Assembly: GCA_964414015.1 (NCBI GenBank) | Contig: CAYPUE010000008.1 | Span: 1 to 26,737, forward strand | DNA length: 26,737 nucleotides | Direction: 5' to 3' | DNA from: JAUSEW01 sp964414015 | Lineage (GTDB): Bacteria; Patescibacteriota; Microgenomatia; Levybacterales; UBA12049 | In this document: in pieces, positions 7,799 through 15,075 of the stretch | Numbering within the stretch: the stretch's first letter is position 1 | Layout: the number at the start of each line of letters is the position of its first letter | The notes under the pieces: generated by a model | The model's input: only the letters and a program-made list of their open reading frames with translations | Databases searched by the model: none | What the model was told of the DNA's origin: nothing | Translations under genes and position numbers: made by a program

Positions 7799-8665
7799 AT
7801 GAACAAGCAATCAAAAAATAAAGCGATTGCAATTTTTGAAGGCAAACAAATTCGCCGGCATTGGGACGAGGAAAAAGAACTCTGGTATTTTTCCGTAATT
7901 GATGTTATTGAAATTTTAACCGGTAGCACTATTCCCCGCAGGTATTGGTCAGACTTGAAAATTAAACTGAAAAATGAAGGCAGTCAGGTGTACGAGAAAA
8001 TCGTACAGCTGAAAATGCGGGCTGCGGATGGCAAACATCATCTGACGGATACTGCAGACACGGAAACTATGCTCCGACTTATCCAATCTGTTCCATCACC
8101 CAACGCCGAACCATTTAAGCTTTGGCTTGCCCGCGTGGGGTATGAACGGCTGGAAGAAACCGCCGATCCGGAATTGGCCATCAGTCGCGCTCTTAAAACC
8201 TATCTGCAGAAAGGTTACAGCAGGGAATGGATAAATCAGCGGCTGAAAAGCATTGAAATCAGAAAAGCTCTTACTGACGAATGGGAAAAGCGAGGAGCAA
8301 GAGAAGGATTGGAATTTGCCATTTTGACTGACGAAATATCAAAAGCGTGGGCAGGACTGACAACCAAGGAATACAAAAACTTCAAGGGGTTGAAAAAAAA
8401 TAGTTTGAGAGAGAGTAGGAGTAATTTGGAGTTGGGTTTGAACATGCTGGCCGAAACCGCCACTACGGAAATATCGCAAAAGAGAGAGCCGAAAAATATG
8501 AATGAAAATAAAACTGTAGCGCGCGAAGGCGGAAGCGTGGCGGGTAATGCCAGAAAAGATATTGAGAGCAAAACCGGCAAAAAAGTAATTACAGGTAAGA
8601 ACGCTCAGCAGTTGGGAAGCAGAAATCCGCACCGAATCAGGATTAGAAAAGAGGACGATAAATGA
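7799..8665 (+). CDS. Bro-N domain protein (phage antirepressor / DinD-like)
   Basis: A 288-residue protein. The N-terminal part (from IAIFEGKQIRRHWDEEKELW through YFSVIDVIEILTGS to RRYWSDLK) is a Bro-N domain, the DNA-binding module of phage antirepressors and baculovirus BRO proteins. The rest (AEPFKLWLARVGYERLEETA, later GLEFAILTDEISKAWAG and SVAGNARKDIESKTGK) resembles the DinD/DNA-damage-inducible group. Such genes are usually of phage or mobile origin, yet no other phage gene is visible here. A TTG at 7778 would overlap the dehydrogenase stop; the ATG at 7799 is preferred and is 10 bases after that stop. Its TGA stop overlaps the next ATG as ATGA, so it is translationally coupled to the hydrolase. 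Target DNA is unknown. Confidence 0.75.
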   Translation: MNKQSKNKAIAIFEGKQIRRHWDEEKELWYFSVIDVIEILTGSTIPRRYWSDLKIKLKNEGSQVYEKIVQLKMRAADGKHHLTDTADTETMLRLIQSVPSPNAEPFKLWLARVGYERLEETADPELAISRALKTYLQKGYSREWINQRLKSIEIRKALTDEWEKRGAREGLEFAILTDEISKAWAGLTTKEYKNFKGLKKNSLRESRSNLELGLNMLAETATTEISQKREPKNMNENKTVAREGGSVAGNARKDIESKTGKKVITGKNAQQLGSRNPHRIRIRKEDDK

Positions 8666-9243
8666 AAAAACGAGTTTTTATTGTTTATGGTTGGGACGGA
8701 ACTCCTAAGGCTAATTGGTTTCCGTGGCTTAAAAAAGAATTACAAAACAAAGGCTTCCAAGTTTATGTACCGCAACTTCCCGATCCAGGCAATCCTCGAA
8801 TTTATAATTGGGTGCCCAAACTCGCAAAAACAGTTGGTAAGGCTGATAAGCAAACTTATTTTGTCGGCCATAGTATGGGATGTCAAACGATCGCCCGTTA
8901 TCTTGAATCATTAGCTAAAGAAATAAAAATTGGAGGTGCTGTTTTTGTCGCAGGTTTTTTCAAAAGATTGACCGGATTAGAAGATGAACCGGGCGTTGAT
9001 GAAACCGTTAAGCACTGGCTTAAATCCCCTCTTAATTTCAACAACGTCAAATCGCATATTAATAAAAGCATAGCGATTTTTTCCGATAACGATCCTTATG
9101 TACCGCTAGATAATCAAGATGACTTCCGTGATGAACTCGGATCAAAAATAATTATCGAGCAACAAAAAGGACATTTTAACGAAGCCGCCGGAATAACCAA
9201 ATTACCTATCGCCTTAAAATCTCTCCTCAAACTTTTACGATAA
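8662..9243 (+). CDS. RBBP9/YdeN-type serine hydrolase (alpha/beta fold)
   Basis: A 193-residue protein of the short alpha/beta-hydrolase family. It starts with the usual VFIVYGWDGTP strand-turn, has the nucleophile elbow GHSMGC with Ser about residue 71, an acid in FSDNDPYVPL, and a histidine in QKGHFNEAAG, so the Ser-Asp-His triad is complete. RBBP9-family enzymes hydrolyse esters or amides; natural substrates are mostly unknown. No signal peptide. The start codon overlaps the stop of the Bro-N gene (ATGA), which makes co-translation likely and ties this enzyme to that unit. Downstream is a hairpin-rich intergenic stretch where two convergent units meet. Confidence 0.85.
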   Translation: MKKRVFIVYGWDGTPKANWFPWLKKELQNKGFQVYVPQLPDPGNPRIYNWVPKLAKTVGKADKQTYFVGHSMGCQTIARYLESLAKEIKIGGAVFVAGFFKRLTGLEDEPGVDETVKHWLKSPLNFNNVKSHINKSIAIFSDNDPYVPLDNQDDFRDELGSKIIIEQQKGHFNEAAGITKLPIALKSLLKLLR

Positions 9244-9253
9244 AGTTTGAGGC

Positions 9254-9293
9254 TACACCCTTGGGGTGTAAAGCTATAGGGTGTAAAGCTATA
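9254..9293. repeat. Hairpin plus 15-base tandem duplication
   Basis: TACACCC (9254-9260), loop TTG, GGGTGTA (9264-9270) form a 7-bp hairpin. Its right arm begins a 15-base unit, GGGTGTAAAGCTATA, present twice back to back at 9264-9278 and 9279-9293. It lies between convergent genes, 10 bases after the hydrolase stop. It may act as a terminator for the plus-strand unit, although the following bases are not a clean T run. Confidence 0.55.
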
Positions 9294-9297
9294 CAAA

Positions 9298-9319
9298 GTC
9301 TAAAAAGTCTGTTTTAGAC
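9298..9319. terminator. Possible bidirectional terminator
   Basis: GTCTAAAA (9298-9305), loop AGTCTG, TTTTAGAC (9312-9319): an 8-bp perfect stem. On the minus strand it overlaps the stop codon of the 62-residue gene and is followed by TTTGTAT. It sits exactly where the plus-strand hydrolase unit and the minus-strand dnaB unit converge. Confidence 0.45.
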
Positions 9320-9502
9320 GCCGAGTTTCACAGAAATTGCCGCTAATTTTTCTTCAATTCTTGCTAGGGATGCCATAATTTTCTCATGCGGGTCTTCTCC
9401 TCTCAATCCTCCCATCGGAGGAGGTGGTGGAGGCGGTGGCACCATTCCCGGCATGCCCGGCATTCCCTGACCCATTCCTCCTTGATTATTTTGATCATCC
9501 AT
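9314..9502 (-). CDS. Small Gly/Met/Pro-rich protein with octaproline tract
   Basis: A 62-residue protein of unknown function. Residues 1-20 are Gly/Met/Gln-rich (NNQGGMGQGMPGMPGM), followed by eight consecutive prolines (residues 22-29), then a charged amphipathic helix (HEKIMASLARIEEKLAAIS) that could form a coiled coil. Eight prolines would stall ribosomes without EF-P, whose gene is in this window. It is the last gene of the dnaB unit: the ATG is 3 bases after the dnaB stop, and GAGGTG in the last dnaB codons forms its ribosome binding site, which supports it as a real gene. It is not recognisable as any named family. Confidence 0.65.
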   Translation of the reverse strand: MDDQNNQGGMGQGMPGMPGMVPPPPPPPPMGGLRGEDPHEKIMASLARIEEKLAAISVKLGV

Positions 9503-9505
9503 TCT

Positions 9506-10825
9506 TTACTCACCTCTTTTCGTCTCTACATTATAAAATTTTACTCTGTCTCCGCGGAAAAGTAAATCTATTTCCCCCAAAGGCCCGTTTCGATGCTTTG
9601 CCACCAAAAGTTTGGTTTGCATTGTCGGAGCATATTCATCTTCCGGCCTGTACAGAAACATCACCACATCCGCATCCTGCTCAATAGCACCTGATTCTCT
9701 TAAATCCGCCAGCTGGGGCTTCTTCTCTCCCCGATGCTCAACTGCCCGGGAAAGCTGTGAAACTGCCAGAACAGGAACCTTAAGTTCTCTTGCCAAATTT
9801 TTTAGAGATTGGGAAACTATTGAGACCTCCTGCACTCTGTTGTCATATCTTCTTCCCGGATCAGCCAACTGCAAATAATCAACTATAAATAAGGATATGT
9901 TATGCTCAAGCTGCAGCCTTCTGGCTTTGGTTCTCATTTCAGACATGGAAATTCCCGGAGTATCATCGATGAAAATCGGCGCATCGGCCAATTCTCCCAT
10001 CGCACGCGAAAGTTTCGTAAAATCTGTTTCCGAAAGCTTGCCTGTTTTTATTCTCCAGGCGTCCACATCCGCCTGTCCAACTAATAATCTATCCACCAAC
10101 TCTTCTTTGCTCATTTCCAAAGAAAATATTCCAACCGGCTTTTTATCAACTACCGCAATATTTTGGGCGATGTTTACAGCCATTGCGGTTTTTCCCTGTC
10201 CTGGCCTTGCCGCAAGAATTATCAAGTTTGACGGCTGCATTCCGGATAGCATATTGTCCAAATCAACAAAACCTGTCCGAAGCCCTCTAAATCCTACTCC
10301 TTTTTTATGCAGCTCATCTATCCTGTCAAAACTTTCTGCCAGAGCTTCCTTAAGGGGAATAAAAGTTTGAAGTTGGCTTTTTTGGGAAATAGAAAAAATT
10401 GAAGATTCTGCTTTGTTCAAAAGGTCGCCAACCTCTTTGTCCTCCATAAAAGCCATTTCTACCATTCGTGAACCTGTTTGGATGAGCGACCTTTTCGTAG
10501 ATGCTTCTTTAATAATAGTTGCGTAATGTTCTACATTGGCTGCTGTTGGAACAGCATTGACTAATTCCGTAAGATAGGAAGATTCAACCTTCATTTCCTT
10601 ATCTTGCTTTTTAAGATGAGTTTTCAAAGTCAGAATGTCAATTGGTTTTCCTTGTTCATACAAAGACAGCATGGAATCGAAAATTACTCCATTTATCTGA
10701 TTATAAAAATCCGAGGGAGCGATAATTTGAGAGACTACGCTTACCGCGTCTTTATCCAAAAGTATAGCTCCCAAAACGCTTTGTTCTGCTTCATCATTAT
10801 GCGGAGGAACTTTAATGCTAGCCAT
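9506..10825 (-). CDS. dnaB: Replicative DNA helicase DnaB
   Basis: A 439-residue protein of normal length. The N-terminal DnaB domain begins at PPHNDEAEQSVLGAILLD (residues 7-24). The RecA-like core shows Walker A ARPGQGKT (206-213), SLEMSKEELVDRLL (235-248, motif H1a region), Walker B LFIVDYLQL (312-320), VSQLSR (355-360) and the DLRESGAIEQDADVV segment (374-388) typical of this helicase. It unwinds DNA at the replication fork as a hexamer. No intein is present. It lies 1 base after the stop of the metallo-beta-lactamase-like gene and ahead of the small polyproline gene, so three genes share one unit. Many bacteria place dnaB next to rplI; here S6, SSB and S18 are elsewhere in the window. 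Confidence 0.95.
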   Translation of the reverse strand: MASIKVPPHNDEAEQSVLGAILLDKDAVSVVSQIIAPSDFYNQINGVIFDSMLSLYEQGKPIDILTLKTHLKKQDKEMKVESSYLTELVNAVPTAANVEHYATIIKEASTKRSLIQTGSRMVEMAFMEDKEVGDLLNKAESSIFSISQKSQLQTFIPLKEALAESFDRIDELHKKGVGFRGLRTGFVDLDNMLSGMQPSNLIILAARPGQGKTAMAVNIAQNIAVVDKKPVGIFSLEMSKEELVDRLLVGQADVDAWRIKTGKLSETDFTKLSRAMGELADAPIFIDDTPGISMSEMRTKARRLQLEHNISLFIVDYLQLADPGRRYDNRVQEVSIVSQSLKNLARELKVPVLAVSQLSRAVEHRGEKKPQLADLRESGAIEQDADVVMFLYRPEDEYAPTMQTKLLVAKHRNGPLGEIDLLFRGDRVKFYNVETKRGE

Positions 10826-10826
10826 A

Positions 10827-11354
10827 TTAAGCCTCTAAAACTATCACTTCCATTATTTCCGGTAATTGTTCTTTGGAAACGGTTGCTTTTTCCGTTTTCT
10901 TTATTTCACTTTTGCCTAGAATTTTTGCAGCATCTTCTTTTTTATCTCCATACAGCATTACAACTCTAGGTTCCATATTTGTTATAACCGATGCTTCAAT
11001 TTCAGAATCCGCATTCAAGACTAGAACTTCGGATGAATCCAAATCTCCTTTAAATTTAGAGATGTCGCTGGCTTTGGCAGCTAAAATTTGTACCCCGTCA
11101 ACAGCTATTCTATAAATATATTCTTTATCCGCTTTTACTCCTGTGATCATTGTTCCGCTTACCTGATATTCCCCAGGACCTCTAATTATCACCCGATATT
11201 CCTCTACTCTGGAAGCGTCAACCGGTAAATCTTTAGACAGATAAATTATTGCATCCGCGCTTATTTTCGAGCCATCTATGGGCGGGTCTATAATAAAATT
11301 AACGTGTTTCCCCCGAATTTTTATTGAATTTTTACCAACTGTTGCAATATCCAC
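10827..11354 (-). CDS. Degenerate metallo-beta-lactamase-like protein (UlaG-like)
   Basis: A 175-residue soluble protein. The opening (ATVGKNSIKIRGKHVNFIID), then DAIIYLSKD, RVIIRGPGEYQVSGTMITGV and VVMLYGD segments follow the strand order of the UlaG/L-ascorbate group of metallo-beta-lactamase folds ('l.w.GhssvlI......illDP...... GpGeyev.g..i.g'). The HxHxDH metal site and other ligand histidines are absent, so no metal-dependent hydrolysis is expected; there are only one or two histidines in the protein. Function unknown; its place one base before dnaB suggests a link with replication or simply a housekeeping unit. The GTG start is supported by a promoter ending 6 bases earlier. Confidence 0.6.
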   Translation of the reverse strand: MDIATVGKNSIKIRGKHVNFIIDPPIDGSKISADAIIYLSKDLPVDASRVEEYRVIIRGPGEYQVSGTMITGVKADKEYIYRIAVDGVQILAAKASDISKFKGDLDSSEVLVLNADSEIEASVITNMEPRVVMLYGDKKEDAAKILGKSEIKKTEKATVSKEQLPEIMEVIVLEA

Positions 11355-11360
11355 TTCCCA

Positions 11361-11390
11361 ATCCTAGCACAGCTTGCCTTTCCTTGACAA
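11361..11390 (-). promoter_or_regulatory. Promoter of the dnaB unit, leaderless GTG start
   Basis: On the minus strand: TTGTCA (11390-11385), 18-base spacer, TAGGAT (11366-11361), preceded by TGC, so an extended -10. Only 6 bases separate the -10 from the GTG at 11354, so the transcript probably begins at the start codon itself. Its -35 overlaps the -35 of the opposite promoter. Confidence 0.5.
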
Positions 11391-11412
11391 GGGGATATTT
11401 TTATCGTATTAT
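11384..11412 (+). promoter_or_regulatory. Promoter of the 11428 unit
   Basis: Consensus TTGACA at 11384-11389, 17-base spacer, TATTAT at 11407-11412. The ATG at 11428 is 15 bases after the -10, giving a leader of about 9 bases without a Shine-Dalgarno site. Shares its -35 bases with the divergent dnaB-unit promoter. Confidence 0.7.
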
Positions 11413-11427
11413 CAACCCCGCACCCAG

Positions 11428-11853
11428 ATGAAAACAGAAAAACTTGTCTTATCTTTTATTGCCATATTAGGCGGATTACTAGTTGCGGGAATAGTTTTTT
11501 ACATCTACCAAACAACACGAACCATACCTTCATCCAAAATAAAACCAATAGCGATAACTATACCTACTCCTACGCCAAAGCCCTCCATTTTCTTAAGCCT
11601 AATCACTCCAAACGATGAAAGCGTTGTGAATAACAAAACGCTAAATATTTCAGGAAAATCTATGCCGGATGCAACAATCGTAATAATATCAGACAACTTT
11701 GAACAGGTCGTTTCTCCATCTCTTAACGGAGATTTTTCAACAACGGTTAATCTAGGCAACGGCTCTAATGTTATAGAAATAACCGCTATTGCGGCAAACG
11801 GTGAGGAAACAAAAATTACCAGAACAGTAACTTATTCACTGGAGGAATTCTAG
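11428..11853 (+). CDS. Membrane-anchored beta-sandwich protein
   Basis: A 141-residue protein. Residues about 6-30 (VLSFIAILGGLLVAGIVFYI) are one transmembrane segment or uncleaved signal; a Pro/Thr/Lys linker follows (TIPTPTPKP), then one Ig-like beta domain (about 55-138) with the pattern ITPNDESVVNNKTLNISGKS and GSNVIEITAIAANGEE. This resembles the glucodextranase domain B / 'big' type surface modules. Predicted to be anchored in the membrane with the domain outside. Upstream in-frame TTG at 11374 is rejected because the promoter lies after it. The next secreted protein starts 2 bases after its stop. Confidence 0.7.
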   Translation: MKTEKLVLSFIAILGGLLVAGIVFYIYQTTRTIPSSKIKPIAITIPTPTPKPSIFLSLITPNDESVVNNKTLNISGKSMPDATIVIISDNFEQVVSPSLNGDFSTTVNLGNGSNVIEITAIAANGEETKITRTVTYSLEEF

Positions 11854-11855
11854 AT

Positions 11856-12587
11856 ATGATAAAAAAAGGGTTATTATTTTTGTTATCTGTTATTAGTTAT
11901 TTGTTATTAGTTGGTACGGCGCATACCGCTACCTCAACCCCTACCCCAAATGCAGCGGACCAGATAAAAGAAAGTTTAATCAATAATATCGCCTCCAAAG
12001 TGGCGCAGTTAAAATTGGTTGAAAAACGCGGAATTGTCGGTCAAGTTAGCGATGTGTCCAATACCCAAGTTACCCTTTCCGATCTTGCTGGAAGAATTAG
12101 ATTTGTTGATGTAGATGAATTAACCAAGTTTTCTTCTCCAACTGTTAAAGGATCTTTCGGAATTTCCGATATTTCAAAAGGCGATACTTTGGAAGTCTTA
12201 GGATTATATAATAAAGAATCCAGAAGACTTTTAGGACGTTTTGTAAATGTAATTTCTCTTCCAACTATTATCCATGGGGTAGTCATCTCTATCGACAGCA
12301 AAAATTTCAATTTCTCTGTTGCGACTGACAACAATAAAGTAATAAGCGTTGATGTAGAAACGACAACCAAAATTCTTTCTTATACCAAAGAAGCGGGGCT
12401 TGCGCGTTTGGGATTTTCCAAAGTTAAAGCAAATCAAAATATCATAATCGTAGAAAATAGCATGTATATTTTCCCTGATATTCCCAAAAATCCCAATATT
12501 ACCGTTGCCCAAGAAGCATTAAGCCCCAACCAAGCAATTACTCCCTCAACCGGAAGCGGCAAAAAATTAACCCCAATTATTAAGTAA
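11856..12587 (+). CDS. Secreted protein with OB-like beta repeats (DUF5666-like)
   Basis: A 243-residue protein. Residues 1-25 (MIKKGLLFLLSVISYLLLVG, then TAHTA) form a signal peptide, followed by a Thr/Pro stretch. Two beta segments of similar design follow: GIVGQVSDVSNTQVTLSD (about 59-76) with a 'vdelTkf' continuation, and IIHGVVISIDSKNFNFSVAT (about 137-156) with VDVETTTKILSY. Short strands of this type, 'G.v..v....i.v....g....v.v...T.i', are common in DUF5666-like exported proteins of unknown function. A GGAGG site at 11841-11845, 10 bases before the ATG, marks a normal leadered start inside the operon, unlike the first genes of units here. The role is unknown; likely envelope. Confidence 0.65.
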   Translation: MIKKGLLFLLSVISYLLLVGTAHTATSTPTPNAADQIKESLINNIASKVAQLKLVEKRGIVGQVSDVSNTQVTLSDLAGRIRFVDVDELTKFSSPTVKGSFGISDISKGDTLEVLGLYNKESRRLLGRFVNVISLPTIIHGVVISIDSKNFNFSVATDNNKVISVDVETTTKILSYTKEAGLARLGFSKVKANQNIIIVENSMYIFPDIPKNPNITVAQEALSPNQAITPSTGSGKKLTPIIK

Positions 12588-12594
12588 GTATTTA

Positions 12595-12669
12595 TCATTT
12601 ATCAGGAATCATTTGCCATTTATTTACATCATTAATAATTGCCTAAATGAAGAAATCAATGATAAATGA
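12595..12669. repeat. Inverted repeat and AT-rich dispersed motif
   Basis: TCATTTATCA (12595-12604) is the reverse complement of TGATAAATGA (12660-12669). The region between the secreted-protein and peptidase genes is very AT-rich and ends in AAAAATGGAAAATG, a motif also found in opposite orientation inside the ctpA gene near 20740-20755. No promoter or Shine-Dalgarno site is convincing here. Confidence 0.4.
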
Positions 12670-12690
12670 AAAATGGAAAATGTTAAATTT

Positions 12691-13799
12691 ATGAATAATC
12701 GTCTTTTAAATTTAAAAAGCTTAATGCTGAACAAGAATCTTGACGGGCTACTCATTTCCTCCATTTCCAATATTATCTATTTAACAAAAGAGGATTTCGG
12801 ATTTTCCAAGGATGAACGGGAAGTTTTCCTCTTAATCGTTGCTCAACCCCTTGCTCAACCCCAGGGGTTGACGCACCGAACCCCTGGGGTTGCGGGATAC
12901 GTTTTAACCGATGGACGGTACAGCGAGGCGGTCAAAAGAAAAATCAAAGATTTCGAACTTATTGGGATCTCTTCAAAACTTTCTTTTGGAAAGGCGATAA
13001 GAAATTTTTTGGGAAAACATAGAATAAAAAAACTTGGCATAGAGGAAAAAAACCTTTCTCTTTATGAGAATAAAACTTTGTTTAAACACTATAATAATAC
13101 GTATCATTATAGCGATATTATTAATTCTTTAAGAGCTATTAAGGAAAATGACGAAATTGACTTAATTGGAAAAGCATGTAGATTGGGAGATGAAACTTTT
13201 GAATATATTTTAAAGAAAATAAAAAAAGGAGTAAGTGAAAAAGAAATTGCCTTTGAAATAGAATTTTTCATCAAAAAACAGGGAGCTAATATATCTTTTT
13301 CCCCTATCGTTGCCTTTGGGAAAAATTCTTCTGTCCCCCACCATGTTCCAACCAATAACAAACTAACTAATAACCAAATAGTTCTCTTGGATTTTGGTGT
13401 GAAGCTAAATAATTATTGTTCTGATACGACAAGAACAGTTTTTTTCGGCAAAGCAACAAATGAACAGAAGAAAATGTACCAAACAGTTCTTGATGCCCAG
13501 TCCCGAGCCATCGATCTCCTTAATTCATTATTCATGACTCATGATTCAATCCCTGCCAAAAATATCGATAAAGTTGCTCGTGATTATATTGCTTCAAAAG
13601 GATTTCCAACCATTCCTCATTCTCTTGGCCACGGCATTGGCCTTGAAGTACACGAATCCCCCCGCCTTTCTCCTCTTTCGAAAGATATTTTAAAAGAAAA
13701 TATGGTTTTCTCTATAGAACCAGGGATTTATATTCCGGGATTTGGAGGGGTAAGAATTGAAGATTTGGTAGTTCTGACAAAATCCGGCCTGAAACTCCT
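12691..13799 (+). CDS. Xaa-Pro aminopeptidase / M24 metallopeptidase, 3' end lost in gap
   Basis: About 370 residues are visible of a cytoplasmic M24B 'pita-bread' peptidase that removes residues before proline. The creatinase-like N domain (about 1-120) is followed by the catalytic domain with ligands in LDFGVK (Asp), CSDTTRT (Asp), HSLGHGIGLEVHE (His), FSIEPGIY (Glu) and VRIEDLV (Glu), so all five metal ligands are present. The C-terminal 10-20 residues fall in the N run. An odd segment, AQPLAQPQGLTHRTPGVAG, interrupts the N domain; it is encoded by repeats at 12839-12898. The ATG at 12691 (MNNRLLNLKSLM) fits the family start; an in-frame ATG at 12673 is possible but lies in a repeated AT motif. 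Probably cotranscribed with hisS. Confidence 0.85.
12839..12898. repeat. GC-rich palindromic insert inside the Xaa-Pro peptidase gene
   Basis: TTGCTCAACCCC occurs twice in tandem (12839-12850, 12851-12862). CAACCCC-A-GGGGTTG (12856-12870) and AACCCC-T-GGGGTT (12879-12891) are two perfect palindromes, roughly inverted to each other. The block is far richer in GC than its surroundings, is in frame, and adds about 18 residues between two beta strands of the creatinase domain. Confidence 0.75.
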
Positions 13800-13899
13800 N
13801 NNNNNNNNNNNNNNNNNNNNNNNNNNNNNNNNNNNNNNNNNNNNNNNNNNNNNNNNNNNNNNNNNNNNNNNNNNNNNNNNNNNNNNNNNNNNNNNNNNN
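13800..13899. other. Assembly gap of 100 N
   Basis: Exactly 100 undetermined bases, the conventional filler for a scaffold gap of unknown size. The left side is the end of an M24 peptidase and the right side is the near start of HisS. Together about 20-35 residues of coding sequence plus a stop and a start are missing, so the true gap may be near the nominal length. The open frame through the Ns is an artefact. Confidence 0.97.
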
Positions 13900-15075
13900 G
13901 ATTTTCTGCCTAAGGAGGCAAAAAAAAGACAGTACGTTATTGACATCTTAAAACAGGTGTTTGAGTCCTATGGTTTTGAACCTTTGGAAACGCCAAGCTT
14001 GGAGTACGAAGAAATTTTGCTGGGCAAGTACGGAGAAGAAGGCGATAAACTAATGTACAGATTTGAAGACAATGGGAAAAGAAAAGTTGCTTTGAGATAT
14101 GACCAGACCGTTCCCTTAGCCCGCGTTGTCGCAGAGTATCAAAACGAATTGCCTATGCCGTTTAAACGTTACCAAATTCAAAATGTTTGGCGCGCAGAAA
14201 ACACCCAAAAAGGCAGATACAGAGAATTCCTCCAATGCGACGCGGATATTGTCGGTGTCTCCTCTCCCCTTGCCGACGCAGAAATAATAAAATTGGTTAT
14301 TGCTATTTATAAAGCGTTAAATCTTGATGTTATTGTTAAAATAAATGATCGCACAAACCTTGCGAGCCTTGACAAGAAATACATTGCTGCTATTGATAAG
14401 TTGGAAAAAATCGGAGAATCACAAGTACTTTCGGAGATGACTGAAAAAGGAATGAATGATAAAGATGCGAAAACTGCCTTACGGGAACTTCAAAATAAAC
14501 CCCAAACCGAAGCTATTGCTCGAATACTTACATCTTTGAAACAAATGGATGTTGATATGTCGAAAATTCAATACGAACCGACTTTGGCACGAGGTCTTGA
14601 TTATTATACCGGCATTATTTTTGAAACTATTGTTCAAGGCAGTACCGGTTCGATTTGCAGCGGCGGAAGATACGATAAGCTTGTGGGAATGTTTGCCGGA
14701 CAGGATTTTCCTGCGGTAGGATTTGGGCTTGGTTTTGACAGGACAATTGAGGTTTTGGAAGAACAAAATAAAATCCCTGATTTGTCTTCCACAACGAAAG
14801 TTTTGGTCACTGTTTTTCCTGAATTAAAAGAAAAGTCTTTGCAGATTACTTCCCTTCTTCGCGAACAAGGAATAAATACGGAAATATACTTGGAAGAAAA
14901 TGCCAAAATGGATAAACAGTTGAAATACGCAGACAGAAAACAAATTCCTTATGTAGTAATTATCGGCCAGGATGAAGCTTCCAAAGACCGTTATACCCTT
15001 AAGGATATGAAAAAACGCATAGAGAGTAAAATGGTTACTTACGAAGAAATGCTTTCCGAAATAGAAAATAATTAA
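13900..15075 (+). CDS. hisS: Histidyl-tRNA synthetase, 5' end lost in gap
   Basis: 391 residues are visible of a class II aminoacyl-tRNA synthetase that charges tRNA-His. The sequence opens at DFLPKEAKKRQ, which follows the G-x-R-D-F-L-P start normally about 10-15 residues in. Present: motif 2 FKRYQIQNVWRAENTQKGRY with REFLQCDADIVG, the histidine-binding motif LARGLDYYTGIIFE, motif 3 AVGFGLGFDRTIEVL, and the C-terminal anticodon-binding domain (about 300-391). Length is otherwise normal (about 400-420 in the family). The start codon is in the N run. Its stop overlaps by two bases the stop of the convergent orphan gene. Confidence 0.95.
   Translation, partial: DFLPKEAKKRQYVIDILKQVFESYGFEPLETPSLEYEEILLGKYGEEGDKLMYRFEDNGKRKVALRYDQTVPLARVVAEYQNELPMPFKRYQIQNVWRAENTQKGRYREFLQCDADIVGVSSPLADAEIIKLVIAIYKALNLDVIVKINDRTNLASLDKKYIAAIDKLEKIGESQVLSEMTEKGMNDKDAKTALRELQNKPQTEAIARILTSLKQMDVDMSKIQYEPTLARGLDYYTGIIFETIVQGSTGSICSGGRYDKLVGMFAGQDFPAVGFGLGFDRTIEVLEEQNKIPDLSSTTKVLVTVFPELKEKSLQITSLLREQGINTEIYLEENAKMDKQLKYADRKQIPYVVIIGQDEASKDRYTLKDMKKRIESKMVTYEEMLSEIENN

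Noticed and set aside
9897..10370. 157-codon open frame opposite dnaB
   Set aside because: Antisense shadow of a strongly conserved gene, with low-complexity Ser/Leu composition and no start signals.
12839..12898. CRISPR-like repeats
   Set aside because: Only two short tandem units with no spacers; better explained as a palindromic insert.
12673..15075. A single 800-residue fusion of Xaa-Pro peptidase and histidyl-tRNA synthetase
   Set aside because: The frame passes through 100 Ns; each half is a complete, known family missing only its end. It is an assembly artefact.
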